Source of the DNA: Gottschalkia purinilytica
GTDB taxonomy: Bacteria > Bacillota > Clostridia > Tissierellales > Gottschalkiaceae
Reading direction: 5' to 3'
DNA length: 64,000 nucleotides
Assembly: GCF_001190785.1 (NCBI RefSeq)
Contig: NZ_LGSS01000006.1
Coordinates: forward strand, 1-64,000
The translations under genes and the position numbers were made by a program. Below are positions 23,830 to 31,988 of the stretch, piece by piece. The stretch's first letter is position 1. Each line of letters begins with the position of its first letter. The notes beneath the pieces are model-generated. The model was not told the DNA's origin. It was given only the letters and a program-made list of their open reading frames with translations, and did not search any database.

Positions 23830-25374
23830 GTGAATTTTTTGGATAAAGCAATAGGGGTAGTTGCTCCTAGAATTGCTTTGAAAAGAACGATAGCCAGAAA
23901 ACGAATGAACTTTATAAATACAGGATATAGTCATCATGGTGCAAGTACAACTAAAAAGAGTCTTAGGGGTTGGAATAGTTCTGGTGGGAGTACAAAAGAA
24001 GATATAGACGATAATCTTGAAAAGTTAAGAGAAAGATCTAGAGATTTATATATGGGAGCACCAATAGCTACAGGAGCAATCAAGACTTTACGGACTAATG
24101 TAGTAGGTGCAGGACTTAAGTTAAAGTCTCAGATCGATTATAAATACTTAGGACTTACAGAAGATGAAGCAGCAGAATGGGAAGGGAATGTTGAAAGAGA
24201 ATTTTCACTATGGGCTGAAAGTTTGAATTGTGACACCCAAAGAATGAATGATTTTTATGAACTTCAGCAACTAGCTTTTTTGTCCCAACTTATGAATGGC
24301 GAGTGTTTTGCATTATTGCCAATGATAAAAAGAAAAGATATGCCTTATGATTTAAGAATAATGCTTATAGAAGCTGATAGAGTATGTGATCCAGATAAAA
24401 AGGATCCAACTAAATTAATAATAAACGGGGTAGAAGTTGGAGACTTTGGTGAAGTAATGGCCTATCATTTATTAAACAAACATCCCTTAGAAAGGACATT
24501 TGGTAAAAAAGAGTGGAAACGTATAGAAAAGTTTGGTAGAAAATCAGGAAGATTAAATATGATACACCTGATGGAAAGTGAAAGGATAGAACAAAGAAGA
24601 GGAATACCTATTTTAGCACCAGTTATAGAATGTTTAAAGCAACTTTCTAGATATACAGAAGCTGAACTTATGGCAGCAGTTATTAGTGGGATGTTTACAG
24701 TCTTTATTGAAAATCCAGGAAGTGTAGATATAGATGAACCCATGTTTGGAGAAATGATAAGTAAAGATCAAAGTGTAGTAGAAGAAAGTGAAGAAGATAT
24801 AAACTATGAACTAGCTCCTGGTGCAATAATCGAACTTGGAGAAGGACAGAAGGCTAATGCTACTAATCCAGGTAGACCAAATACTGCCTTTGATGGTTTC
24901 ATAACTTCAATATGTAGACAAATAGGAGTAGCATTAGAAATTCCTTACGAATTACTAGTAAAACATTTTACTTCTTCCTATTCAGCAAGTAGAGCAGCAC
25001 TTTTAGAAGCTTGGAAGATGTTTAGAATGAGAAGAGCTTGGTTAGCAAAGGACTTTTGTCAGCCAGTTTATGAAGAATGGCTATGTGAAGCTGTAGCGAA
25101 AGAAAGAGTTTTAGCACCAGGATTTTTTACAGATCCAATGGTTAGAAAGGCTTATTCAGGAGCACAATGGAACGGTCCTAGTCAAGGACAGATAGATCCT
25201 TATAAGGAAGTTCTAGCAGCAGAAAAAAGAGTTTCTAATGGATTTAGTACGAGAACAAAAGAAACTATGGAGCTTACTGGGGAAGATTTCTATAAGAATA
25301 TAAGACAAAGAGCTAGAGAAGAAGAATTAATGATGAAAGGAGGACTATTAGAAGATGAAGTTTTGGAAGATTAA
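23830..25374 (+). CDS. Portal protein, lambda gpB family
   Basis: A 514-residue protein. I chose the GTG at 23830, eight bases after AGGAGG; the in-frame GTG at 23821 overlaps that site. The GASTTKKSLRGW segment, MGAPIATGAIKTLRTNVVG (about 74-92) and the SYSASRAALLEAWKMFR helix (about 379-395) are typical of lambda-type portals. Twelve copies form the DNA channel. Its end overlaps the protease gene by 20 bases. Confidence 0.93.
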   Translation: MNFLDKAIGVVAPRIALKRTIARKRMNFINTGYSHHGASTTKKSLRGWNSSGGSTKEDIDDNLEKLRERSRDLYMGAPIATGAIKTLRTNVVGAGLKLKSQIDYKYLGLTEDEAAEWEGNVEREFSLWAESLNCDTQRMNDFYELQQLAFLSQLMNGECFALLPMIKRKDMPYDLRIMLIEADRVCDPDKKDPTKLIINGVEVGDFGEVMAYHLLNKHPLERTFGKKEWKRIEKFGRKSGRLNMIHLMESERIEQRRGIPILAPVIECLKQLSRYTEAELMAAVISGMFTVFIENPGSVDIDEPMFGEMISKDQSVVEESEEDINYELAPGAIIELGEGQKANATNPGRPNTAFDGFITSICRQIGVALEIPYELLVKHFTSSYSASRAALLEAWKMFRMRRAWLAKDFCQPVYEEWLCEAVAKERVLAPGFFTDPMVRKAYSGAQWNGPSQGQIDPYKEVLAAEKRVSNGFSTRTKETMELTGEDFYKNIRQRAREEELMMKGGLLEDEVLED

Positions 25375-26449
25375 AAACATAACAGAAGATAAAGGAGAAC
25401 TTCTACTATATGGAGATATATCTGAAGTTTCTTGGTGGGGAGATGAAGTAACTCCTAAGCAATTTGCGGAGGATTTAAAGAATTTGGGAAATGTATCTGA
25501 AATAGATGTACGAATAAATTCTATGGGTGGAGATGTATTCGCTGCAACTACTATAGCTAGTTTATTAAGAGCAAATAATGCAAAGATAAATATTTATATA
25601 GATGGAATGGCTGCAAGTGCAGCTACTATAGTTGCAATGGCAGGAGATAAAATATTTATGCCTGAAAACTCTATGATGATGATACATGATCCTTTAGTAG
25701 GTCTAATGGGATATTATAACACGAAGGATTTTAAAGAATTTACAGAGGTTTTAGATAAAATAAAAGAATCTATTTTAGTAGGATATGAAGCTAAAACAAA
25801 AAAGACCAAAGAGGAATTATCACAAATGATGTCAGATGAAACTTGGTTGACAGCTAGTGAAGCTGTAGAGCATGGTTTTGCTGATGAAATAATATCTTTA
25901 ACAGTGGATTTAGATATTGAAAATAAGGGAAATTCAAAATTTATGATAGTAAATAAGCTTAAATTTGATATTTCTAACTATAAAAACATTCCACAAATAA
26001 CACCTATAAGTGTGGATAAAGAGAATAAAAACGCTCATAAGTGTGTAAAGAATATACACTTTGATATAAAAAATAATAAAAAGGAGGAAAAGATATTGGA
26101 TTTAAAAGACTTACAGGAAAAGTATCCAGATATATATAATCAGGTATACGAAAAGGGAGTAAAGGATGAAAGGGAAAGAATAAAAGAAATAGAGAATATA
26201 GCTCCTAAAGGCTTTGAAAATTTAGTAAGAAAAGCTAAGTTTGAAAATGTAATTTCAGCCGAAAAATTAGCAATGAATATAGTTAAATCTCAGAAAAACT
26301 CAGGTAAAAAATATCTAGATGAAGTTGAAGAAGATACTGAAGAGCTAGAAGAAATAGAACCTTCAGAAGAAGAAACAGAAGAAAAAAAGGAAGAAGAGGT
26401 TACAAACTCCCTTAAAAATGCACTTAAAAAAATAAGAAATAGAAGATAG
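25355..26449 (+). CDS. ClpP-like prohead protease with scaffold domain
   Basis: A 364-residue protein like lambda gpC. The ClpP/SppA-type protease domain (about 1-190) has the nucleophile serine in DGMAASAATIV (about 88-98) and the histidine in MMIHDPLVG (about 108-116). A variable linker leads to a C-terminal scaffold part (about 248-364), rich in Glu and Lys. An internal ribosome site and TTG allow the scaffold to be made separately. It cleaves scaffold and itself during prohead maturation. Confidence 0.92.
   Translation: MKFWKIKNITEDKGELLLYGDISEVSWWGDEVTPKQFAEDLKNLGNVSEIDVRINSMGGDVFAATTIASLLRANNAKINIYIDGMAASAATIVAMAGDKIFMPENSMMMIHDPLVGLMGYYNTKDFKEFTEVLDKIKESILVGYEAKTKKTKEELSQMMSDETWLTASEAVEHGFADEIISLTVDLDIENKGNSKFMIVNKLKFDISNYKNIPQITPISVDKENKNAHKCVKNIHFDIKNNKKEEKILDLKDLQEKYPDIYNQVYEKGVKDERERIKEIENIAPKGFENLVRKAKFENVISAEKLAMNIVKSQKNSGKKYLDEVEEDTEELEEIEPSEEETEEKKEEEVTNSLKNALKKIRNRR
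26096..26449 (+). CDS. Nested scaffold protein (lambda Nu3-like)
   Basis: AAGGAGG (26081-26087) followed eight bases later by TTG at 26096, in the same frame as the protease gene (codon 248). It would give a 117-residue protein starting LDLKDLQEKYPDIYNQVYEK, the scaffold part alone. In lambda, Nu3 is made in the same way from gene C. Confidence 0.72.
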   Translation: MDLKDLQEKYPDIYNQVYEKGVKDERERIKEIENIAPKGFENLVRKAKFENVISAEKLAMNIVKSQKNSGKKYLDEVEEDTEELEEIEPSEEETEEKKEEEVTNSLKNALKKIRNRR

Positions 26450-26460
26450 GAGGTAATATT

Positions 26461-26817
26461 ATGGCAACAGATATATTAGATGAATTTAAGCCAGATGGAC
26501 TTATAGTAGACACAAGGATATCAGCTTTACCAAAGGAAATAAAAATACAAAAAGGTCAAGGATTACTACTAAGAGGAACAGTTCTAGGCAAGATAAAAGA
26601 AAATAATTTATGTGTAATACTGGATTCTACTAAAACAGATGGAAGTCAAGAACCTTACTGCGTTTTAGCTGATGATGTAGAGACAGAAGTAAAAGATGTA
26701 GTTTCTACAGGATATTTTACAGGAATATTTGATAAAAGTTCTTTAATATTTGGTGGATCAGATACGGTAGATATACATGAAGATAAACTTAGAAAGTTAA
26801 ACATACATGTTAAATAG
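26461..26817 (+). CDS. Head decoration protein, gpD family
   Basis: A 118-residue protein with ATG behind AGGAGG. The start (MATDILDEFKPDGLIVD) and GQGLLLRGTVLGKI, then YCVLADDVETE, match lambda gpD-type capsid-stabilising trimers. It lies between the scaffold and the major capsid gene, as in lambda. Confidence 0.88.
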   Translation: MATDILDEFKPDGLIVDTRISALPKEIKIQKGQGLLLRGTVLGKIKENNLCVILDSTKTDGSQEPYCVLADDVETEVKDVVSTGYFTGIFDKSSLIFGGSDTVDIHEDKLRKLNIHVK

Positions 26818-26828
26818 GAGGTAATAAG

Positions 26829-27845
26829 ATGAATATATACAATACTAGAACGATGCTCGAAGCAATAGAGCAAAGTAAAAGACCATTTTCTTTTTTAAAG
26901 GATACATTCTTTCCCAATATTGAAACTTCTGTATCAGAACAAATAGATGTAGATTTCAAAAAAGGAAAAAGGGAAATGGCTCCATATGTTTCACCAAGGG
27001 TTGGAGGAAAAGTTTTAAAGAGACAAGGATTTGTAACTAAAACATACAAAGTTCCAAAAGTAGCTCCAGAAAGACTATTAACTGTAGATGATGTAACTAA
27101 AAGAGGACTAGGAGAAAATATATATAGTCCTAAAAGTCCTGATGAAAGAGCAGTAGAACTTTTAGCAAAAGATATAGATGAATTAGATGACTCTATTGTA
27201 AGGAGAGAAGAATGGTCTTGTAGAGAAGTAATGTTTAATGGAAAACTGATAATGAAAGGTGAAGGGATAGAGCAAGAAGTAGACTATAACTTTACTAATA
27301 ATATAACACTTACTGGAACCGATAAGTGGAATGATCCAGCATCTGATCCTATACAAGATTTAAAAAGTGCTAGAAGACAAATAATACAAAAAACTGGAGT
27401 AGCTCCAAATATAGTTGTATTAAGTAGTGATGCATCAGATGCATTTTTAGCAAATGAAAAAGTACAAGAGTACTTTGATAAAAGAAATATTATGATAGGA
27501 ACTATGGAGCCTTCAATAAAAGATGGAGCAGTAACATTTATAGGATATATAAATATGTTAGGAATGGAGCTCTATTCCTATGACGAGTGGTTCGAAGATG
27601 ATGAAGGTAATGAACAACCTATAATTCCTTCAGGTAAAGTATTAGTTGCAACAAGAGGAGTTAATAGAATGGCTTATGGAGCAGTAACACAGATAGAACA
27701 AGGCCAACACGTGACATATGAAGCCACTAGAGTTCCAAAAGTTTGGGATGATGAAAATAACGATATAAAAAATATAAGAGTTAGTTCAAGACCTTTACCT
27801 ATTCCAGCAGATGTAGACGGATGGGCTGTACTAAATGTATTATAG
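26829..27845 (+). CDS. Major capsid protein, gpE family
   Basis: A 338-residue protein with ATG behind AGGAGG. The pattern IYNTRTMLEAIEQ, SEQIDVDFKKGKREMAPYV and VATRGVNRMAYGAVTQIE is that of lambda gpE-type capsid proteins. The length is typical. It builds the icosahedral head with gpD. Confidence 0.93.
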   Translation: MNIYNTRTMLEAIEQSKRPFSFLKDTFFPNIETSVSEQIDVDFKKGKREMAPYVSPRVGGKVLKRQGFVTKTYKVPKVAPERLLTVDDVTKRGLGENIYSPKSPDERAVELLAKDIDELDDSIVRREEWSCREVMFNGKLIMKGEGIEQEVDYNFTNNITLTGTDKWNDPASDPIQDLKSARRQIIQKTGVAPNIVVLSSDASDAFLANEKVQEYFDKRNIMIGTMEPSIKDGAVTFIGYINMLGMELYSYDEWFEDDEGNEQPIIPSGKVLVATRGVNRMAYGAVTQIEQGQHVTYEATRVPKVWDDENNDIKNIRVSSRPLPIPADVDGWAVLNVL

Positions 27846-27858
27846 GAGTGATGTATAA

Positions 27859-28053
27859 GTGGATATAGTTATTATAAAAGGTACTATAAAGCATAGTGGC
27901 GAGTTTTATGGCGAGGGAGAAGTAATAACTGGTATGAAAAAAGAAGAAGCTGAAAGACTTGCAAAAGAAGGATTAATTTCAATACTAGAAGAAGAAAAGG
28001 AGAGTCCCAAAAGAAAAGCTAAGAAAGCAGATAGTGAGGAAGATGAGGAATAG
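27859..28053 (+). CDS. Small head-region protein
   Basis: A 64-residue protein from GTG behind AGGAGTG. A short beta-rich part (VIIKGTIKHSGEFYGEGEVI) and the GMKKEEAERLAKEGLIS helix are followed by a charged tail. This type of protein is usual after the major capsid gene, perhaps as a head-completion factor. Confidence 0.7.
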   Translation: MDIVIIKGTIKHSGEFYGEGEVITGMKKEEAERLAKEGLISILEEEKESPKRKAKKADSEEDEE

Positions 28054-28070
28054 AAGGGAATGGAGTTGTT

Positions 28071-28385
28071 ATGAATTTCAAAGAACAGTTAAGTAAGGAC
28101 ATCAATGATGTCTTTTTTAATTTAAATGAATTTTCTGAAATACACACTATTGGACGTAGTCAAGTAGAAATTATAGTTGATAGTGACAAACTACAAGATA
28201 GATCTAAAAAAGAATATGATGGAATACATGTAGGAGATATCCTTTATTTTATAAAAGAAGAAGATTTAATTAAAACGCCTAAACCAGGAGATGTACAGTT
28301 ATTTGATAATAGACCTTGTGTTGTCTTTGATATAAGAAAAGATAAAGGATTATATGAGATTATATTAAAATTAAATTCAAATTAA
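28071..28385 (+). CDS. Head-tail connector-like protein
   Basis: A 104-residue protein from ATG. The YDGIHVGDILYFIKEED segment and following beta strands fit small head-tail joining proteins of the lambda FII/ATP-binding-sugar-transporter-like group by position. The sequence resemblance is weak. Confidence 0.6.
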   Translation: MNFKEQLSKDINDVFFNLNEFSEIHTIGRSQVEIIVDSDKLQDRSKKEYDGIHVGDILYFIKEEDLIKTPKPGDVQLFDNRPCVVFDIRKDKGLYEIILKLNSN

Positions 28386-28398
28386 CTAAGGTGAATAT

Positions 28399-28980
28399 AT
28401 GGGAAAATTATATATTGATACTAAAGAGTTAAAAAAAATAGCTTTTAGACTTAGAGATGTTCCAAAACAAATACCAGGAGCAACTGCTTCAGCTTTAAAT
28501 AGAACATTAACTCATACAGCAACAAAAATGGATAGAGAAGTAAGAAATGAATATGCCATAAAATCTACAGATGTAAAAAAAACCATAAGAAAGTATAAAG
28601 CTAGTAAATCAAAATTATATGCTCGTATTGAATCAAAAGGGGGAACTATCTCCCTTTCTAAATTTCCTCATAGTCCTAAAAAATATAATAAAAGAGCTAA
28701 GAATGTAAAGGTAAAAGTAAAACAATCAGGACAGAAAGTTATAAATACACAACCAAAAGCATTTGTACAAAATATTAATGGTGCAACAAATATTTGGAGA
28801 AGAAAGAATCGAAATAGAAATTCAATTATAGTTTTAAGAACATTATCAGTACCACAAATGATTTCAAATAAAAAAACTATGAAGAAAATTAAAAAGGCAG
28901 CTCACGACAAATTAAAAGAAAGAGTTAATCATGAAATAGATTGGAGATTAGGAAAACTAACAGCCAAAGGTGGTAAGTAA
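28399..28980 (+). CDS. Minor tail protein Z-like (gpZ)
   Basis: A 193-residue basic protein. The N-terminus (RLRDVPKQIPGATASALNRT, about 13-32) and the following DREVRNEYAIKSTDVKK are the signature of lambda gpZ-type tail proteins, which join tail to head. Its last A overlaps the ATG of the next gene. Confidence 0.85.
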   Translation: MGKLYIDTKELKKIAFRLRDVPKQIPGATASALNRTLTHTATKMDREVRNEYAIKSTDVKKTIRKYKASKSKLYARIESKGGTISLSKFPHSPKKYNKRAKNVKVKVKQSGQKVINTQPKAFVQNINGATNIWRRKNRNRNSIIVLRTLSVPQMISNKKTMKKIKKAAHDKLKERVNHEIDWRLGKLTAKGGK

Positions 28981-29498
28981 TGACTGAAAATAAAATATTA
29001 GAAAACATTAAAGAGTTTTTAGAAAAAGAAATTTGTAGTAAATTCAAGTTAGAATTACCAAACAATAATGGATTACTTGATGAAGACTACAAGTTGGTAA
29101 ATCCAGCAGTGTATATAGGTTGGATACCTCCTAAGAATTATTTAGATAACTATGGATATGATGTACCAGCTTTAATAGTTATGTCTGATGGTGGAGAAGA
29201 TTTAGGAGAAAGTTCTAATCTAAATATTAGAATTGGTATTGTAACATATGATCCAGGATTAAGTTCAGAGGAAACAATACCTAACTTTAAAGGATATAAA
29301 GACTTACTTAATATAATATCAAGAATCAGAATTGAACTATCTAACTTATCCAGTATCGAGAAAATTGGAGCAGTAGAAAGACCTATAAAATGGGGAATGT
29401 ATGAGGAACAAACATATCCTTACTGGCATGGATGGATTACATTCCAAGTTTCAACAGCATCATTAAATTACTTAGATTTAGAACAAAAATATTTATAA
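28980..29498 (+). CDS. Tail completion/terminator-like protein
   Basis: A 172-residue protein starting within the stop of the gpZ gene (TAATG). The pattern NPAVYIGWIPPKNYLD, then PALIVMSDGGED and WHGWITFQVST, is found just before tail-sheath genes in clostridial contractile-tail phages. The position suggests tail-tube capping; the family name is not certain. Confidence 0.7.
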   Translation: MTENKILENIKEFLEKEICSKFKLELPNNNGLLDEDYKLVNPAVYIGWIPPKNYLDNYGYDVPALIVMSDGGEDLGESSNLNIRIGIVTYDPGLSSEETIPNFKGYKDLLNIISRIRIELSNLSSIEKIGAVERPIKWGMYEEQTYPYWHGWITFQVSTASLNYLDLEQKYL

Positions 29499-29511
29499 AG
29501 GTGGTGGAAAT

Positions 29512-30954
29512 ATGAACTATAGACATGGTGCATATGGAGAGATAATTCCTAGTAGAGAAAAGATACTATATTCAAAGGGAGGAATTCCTGTATATATAGG
29601 AACTGCTCCTGTACAAAGAGTGCATAATAGTTCAGATATGGTTAATAAACCAATACTAATAAAAAATTATGATGAGGCAACTAACTTTTTAGGATGTATG
29701 ACTTCAGACAATTTTGATGATTTCACTTTATCAGCTGTTGCTTATGCACATTTTAAGAACAAGGTAAAGCCTATAGGACCTATTGTAGTTATAAATGTAT
29801 TAGATCCTAGCAAACATAGAAAGAAAACAAGTGAAAAGGCTTCAATTACACTTATAAATGGCAAGGGATATATAGAAGAATATGCAGTAATAGAAACTGT
29901 AAAGATAGAAGGAAAAGAGAGAAATGTTGACTATAAACTAAAATATACAATAGATGGTAAGATTGAAATTATAAGCATAGAGGATAAACTAGAATCACCT
30001 TTTGAAGTTAGCTATACAAAAGTGGATGCAACATTAGTTACTGATGATGATATTATCGGAGCATATAACTTTGAAACAGAGACTAGAACAGGAATATCAT
30101 GTGTACAGACCATATATGATGAATTGAATATAGTACCAGCTATACTTAGTGCTCCAGGTTGGAATCATAAACCTAAAGTAGCTAGGAGTCTTGAATCGGC
30201 TTGTCATAAAATAGGGGGACATTGGGACGCCATTTGTGTTACTGATATAGAACCAAGCTTAAAAACTCTAGATGATGCTATAAAGTGGAAGCAAGATCAA
30301 CAATATAATTCAATTAGAAACAAGCCTTGTTTTCCAAAAGTAAAAATAGAAGATAGAGAGATATGGCTATCTATACTAGCAATAGTAAGAATGCAACAAA
30401 CAGACTATACAAATGATGGAATACCTTATGAGACTCCTTCAAATAAGCAAATAGATGCTTCAGGATTAATTTTAGGAAAAAGAGAAATTAAAATTAATGC
30501 TGAACAAGGTAATAAACTAAATGAAGTAGGGATAACAACAGCTATCTTCTGGGGTGGTAAATGGGTATTGTGGGGTCCTCATATGGGAAATTATGAATAT
30601 GGAGTTACAAGTAAACCAGAAGAAGTATTTGATGTAAACATAAGAACCAATATATATTTAACTAATGATTTTCAGCTTAGAAATGCAGAGTTGGTAGATA
30701 CTCCTATAGCTAGAAATGATATTGATGATATATTAAACACAGAACAGTTAAGACTTAACTCACTAAAATCAGAAGGAAAGATTCTATATGGAAATATAGA
30801 ATTCATACCTGATAATAACCCAACAAATGACCTTATAAATGGCAACTTTGTATTTGATACACAAGTTACAAATACACCACCTGGAAAGTCTTTAACTAAT
30901 AGAGTTCAGTATACAACTGAGGGATTTGAAACTTTTGCAGGAGGTGAAGAGTAA
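29512..30954 (+). CDS. Tail sheath protein
   Basis: A 480-residue protein with ATG behind AGGTGG. The pattern YRHGAYGEI at the start, GGIPVYIGTAPV, and ISCVQTIYDELNIVPAILSA-PG (about 195-216) and KREIKINAEQGNKLNEVG match contractile sheath proteins of the P2 FI type. It contracts to drive the tube through the cell envelope and shows that this is a myovirus-like phage. Confidence 0.93.
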   Translation: MNYRHGAYGEIIPSREKILYSKGGIPVYIGTAPVQRVHNSSDMVNKPILIKNYDEATNFLGCMTSDNFDDFTLSAVAYAHFKNKVKPIGPIVVINVLDPSKHRKKTSEKASITLINGKGYIEEYAVIETVKIEGKERNVDYKLKYTIDGKIEIISIEDKLESPFEVSYTKVDATLVTDDDIIGAYNFETETRTGISCVQTIYDELNIVPAILSAPGWNHKPKVARSLESACHKIGGHWDAICVTDIEPSLKTLDDAIKWKQDQQYNSIRNKPCFPKVKIEDREIWLSILAIVRMQQTDYTNDGIPYETPSNKQIDASGLILGKREIKINAEQGNKLNEVGITTAIFWGGKWVLWGPHMGNYEYGVTSKPEEVFDVNIRTNIYLTNDFQLRNAELVDTPIARNDIDDILNTEQLRLNSLKSEGKILYGNIEFIPDNNPTNDLINGNFVFDTQVTNTPPGKSLTNRVQYTTEGFETFAGGEE

Positions 30955-31472
30955 TGCCTAAATTAGGAAATAAAGTAGTTAACTATTCTATTTATGCTAG
31001 AGAAAATAATACACCTGTTAAAATTGACGATACCACATCAGTACAGTTACCTAGTATTGAAATGCTAACAGATACTATTAAGGGTGCTGGGATAATGGGG
31101 GAAATTGACTATCCAACATTTTTTCAACCAGGATCAATGTCTTTAGAAATAAACATAAGAGTATCTGGAGAAAAACTAGGACTGTTAGCTTCAGCTCAAA
31201 GTATTGAAGTAAGATGGATAACAGATGTATTTGACACAAATGATATAAAAGTAGGAGTTGATTCTCATAAAGCATTTATGAAATGTACTCCTAAAAAACT
31301 AGAAGAGGGTAAACTAGAACCAGGTTCACCACAGGATGGATCGTTCGAGTATGAAGTATTTACCTATAAGAGAATAACAAATGGTAAAGAAATTCTTAAC
31401 ATAGACAAATTCAATAACATATTTGCTATAAACGGAAAGAATGTTATGCAAGATGTTCAAGCATTTCTATAA
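30954..31472 (+). CDS. Major tail tube protein (P2 FII family)
   Basis: A 172-residue protein overlapping the sheath stop (TAATG). The opening MPKLGNKVVNYSIYARE, then TVQLPSIEMLTDTIKGAG-like text and GEIDYPTFFQPGSMSLEI, is typical of P2 FII. Hexamers of this protein form the inner tube. Confidence 0.9.
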   Translation: MPKLGNKVVNYSIYARENNTPVKIDDTTSVQLPSIEMLTDTIKGAGIMGEIDYPTFFQPGSMSLEINIRVSGEKLGLLASAQSIEVRWITDVFDTNDIKVGVDSHKAFMKCTPKKLEEGKLEPGSPQDGSFEYEVFTYKRITNGKEILNIDKFNNIFAINGKNVMQDVQAFL

Positions 31473-31494
31473 GATAGAGATGCTTGTTTTTTAT
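31458..31494 (+). terminator. Terminator between tail tube and chaperone
   Basis: An 11-pair stem (31458-31468 with 31476-31486, one G-T pair) with the tube-gene stop in the loop region, followed by TTTTTTATTTT. It probably lowers expression of the downstream genes, keeping tube and sheath in excess. Confidence 0.8.
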
Positions 31495-31518
31495 TTTAAA
31501 CTTTAAGGAGGATATAAA

Positions 31519-31827
31519 ATGCAAGAATTAAAACTTTCAAAAGCAATTAATATAAATGGAGAAAAAACAAATTCAATACAATATGATTTAGATAATTTGA
31601 CAGGAGAATCAATAGAAAATGCAGTAAAGGAGATGGCTAAAATAGGATACGTTTCTACAGTTCAAGAAGTAGATTCTATACTACATGCACATATATTCGC
31701 AGAAGCTTCAGGATTAGACTATCAAGATATGAAAAGATTAGGAGCTAAAGATTATATTAAAGCGACAGGTATTATAAGAAATTTTTTCTTAGAAGATGTG
31801 GAGGATTCCCATCAAGACAATATATAA
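31519..31827 (+). CDS. Tail assembly chaperone, short form
   Basis: A 102-residue protein with ATG behind AAGGAGG. It corresponds to P2 gpE by position (between tube and tape measure) and by its length. It contains YDLDNLTGESIENAVKEMAK and RLGAKDYIKATGIIRNFF. Near the end a slippery heptamer gives a second, longer product. Confidence 0.85.
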   Translation: MQELKLSKAININGEKTNSIQYDLDNLTGESIENAVKEMAKIGYVSTVQEVDSILHAHIFAEASGLDYQDMKRLGAKDYIKATGIIRNFFLEDVEDSHQDNI

Positions 31828-31988
31828 GAACAATAGTAGCACAGATAACTTTGGAAACTTCAAATAGCAGAAAAGATTGCTTACAGATGCCTTTAGCAGA
31901 CTTAATAGAATATTATGAGGACTTAGCAAATGAAGTTGAAAGAAAGAATAAAGAGTATGAAAAGTCCATAAAGGGCGTGAATTATTAA
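31519..31988 (+). CDS. Tail assembly chaperone, -1 frameshift product
   Basis: T_TTT_TTC at 31782-31788 is a classical slippery heptamer in the correct register. A shift of -1 there leaves NFFL and continues in an open frame to the TAA at 31986-31988, adding about 65 residues, including SRQYIRTIVAQITLETS and LADLIEYYEDLANEVERKNK. This matches the P2 gpE/gpE' and lambda G/GT arrangement. The extension would bind the tape measure. Confidence 0.8.
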
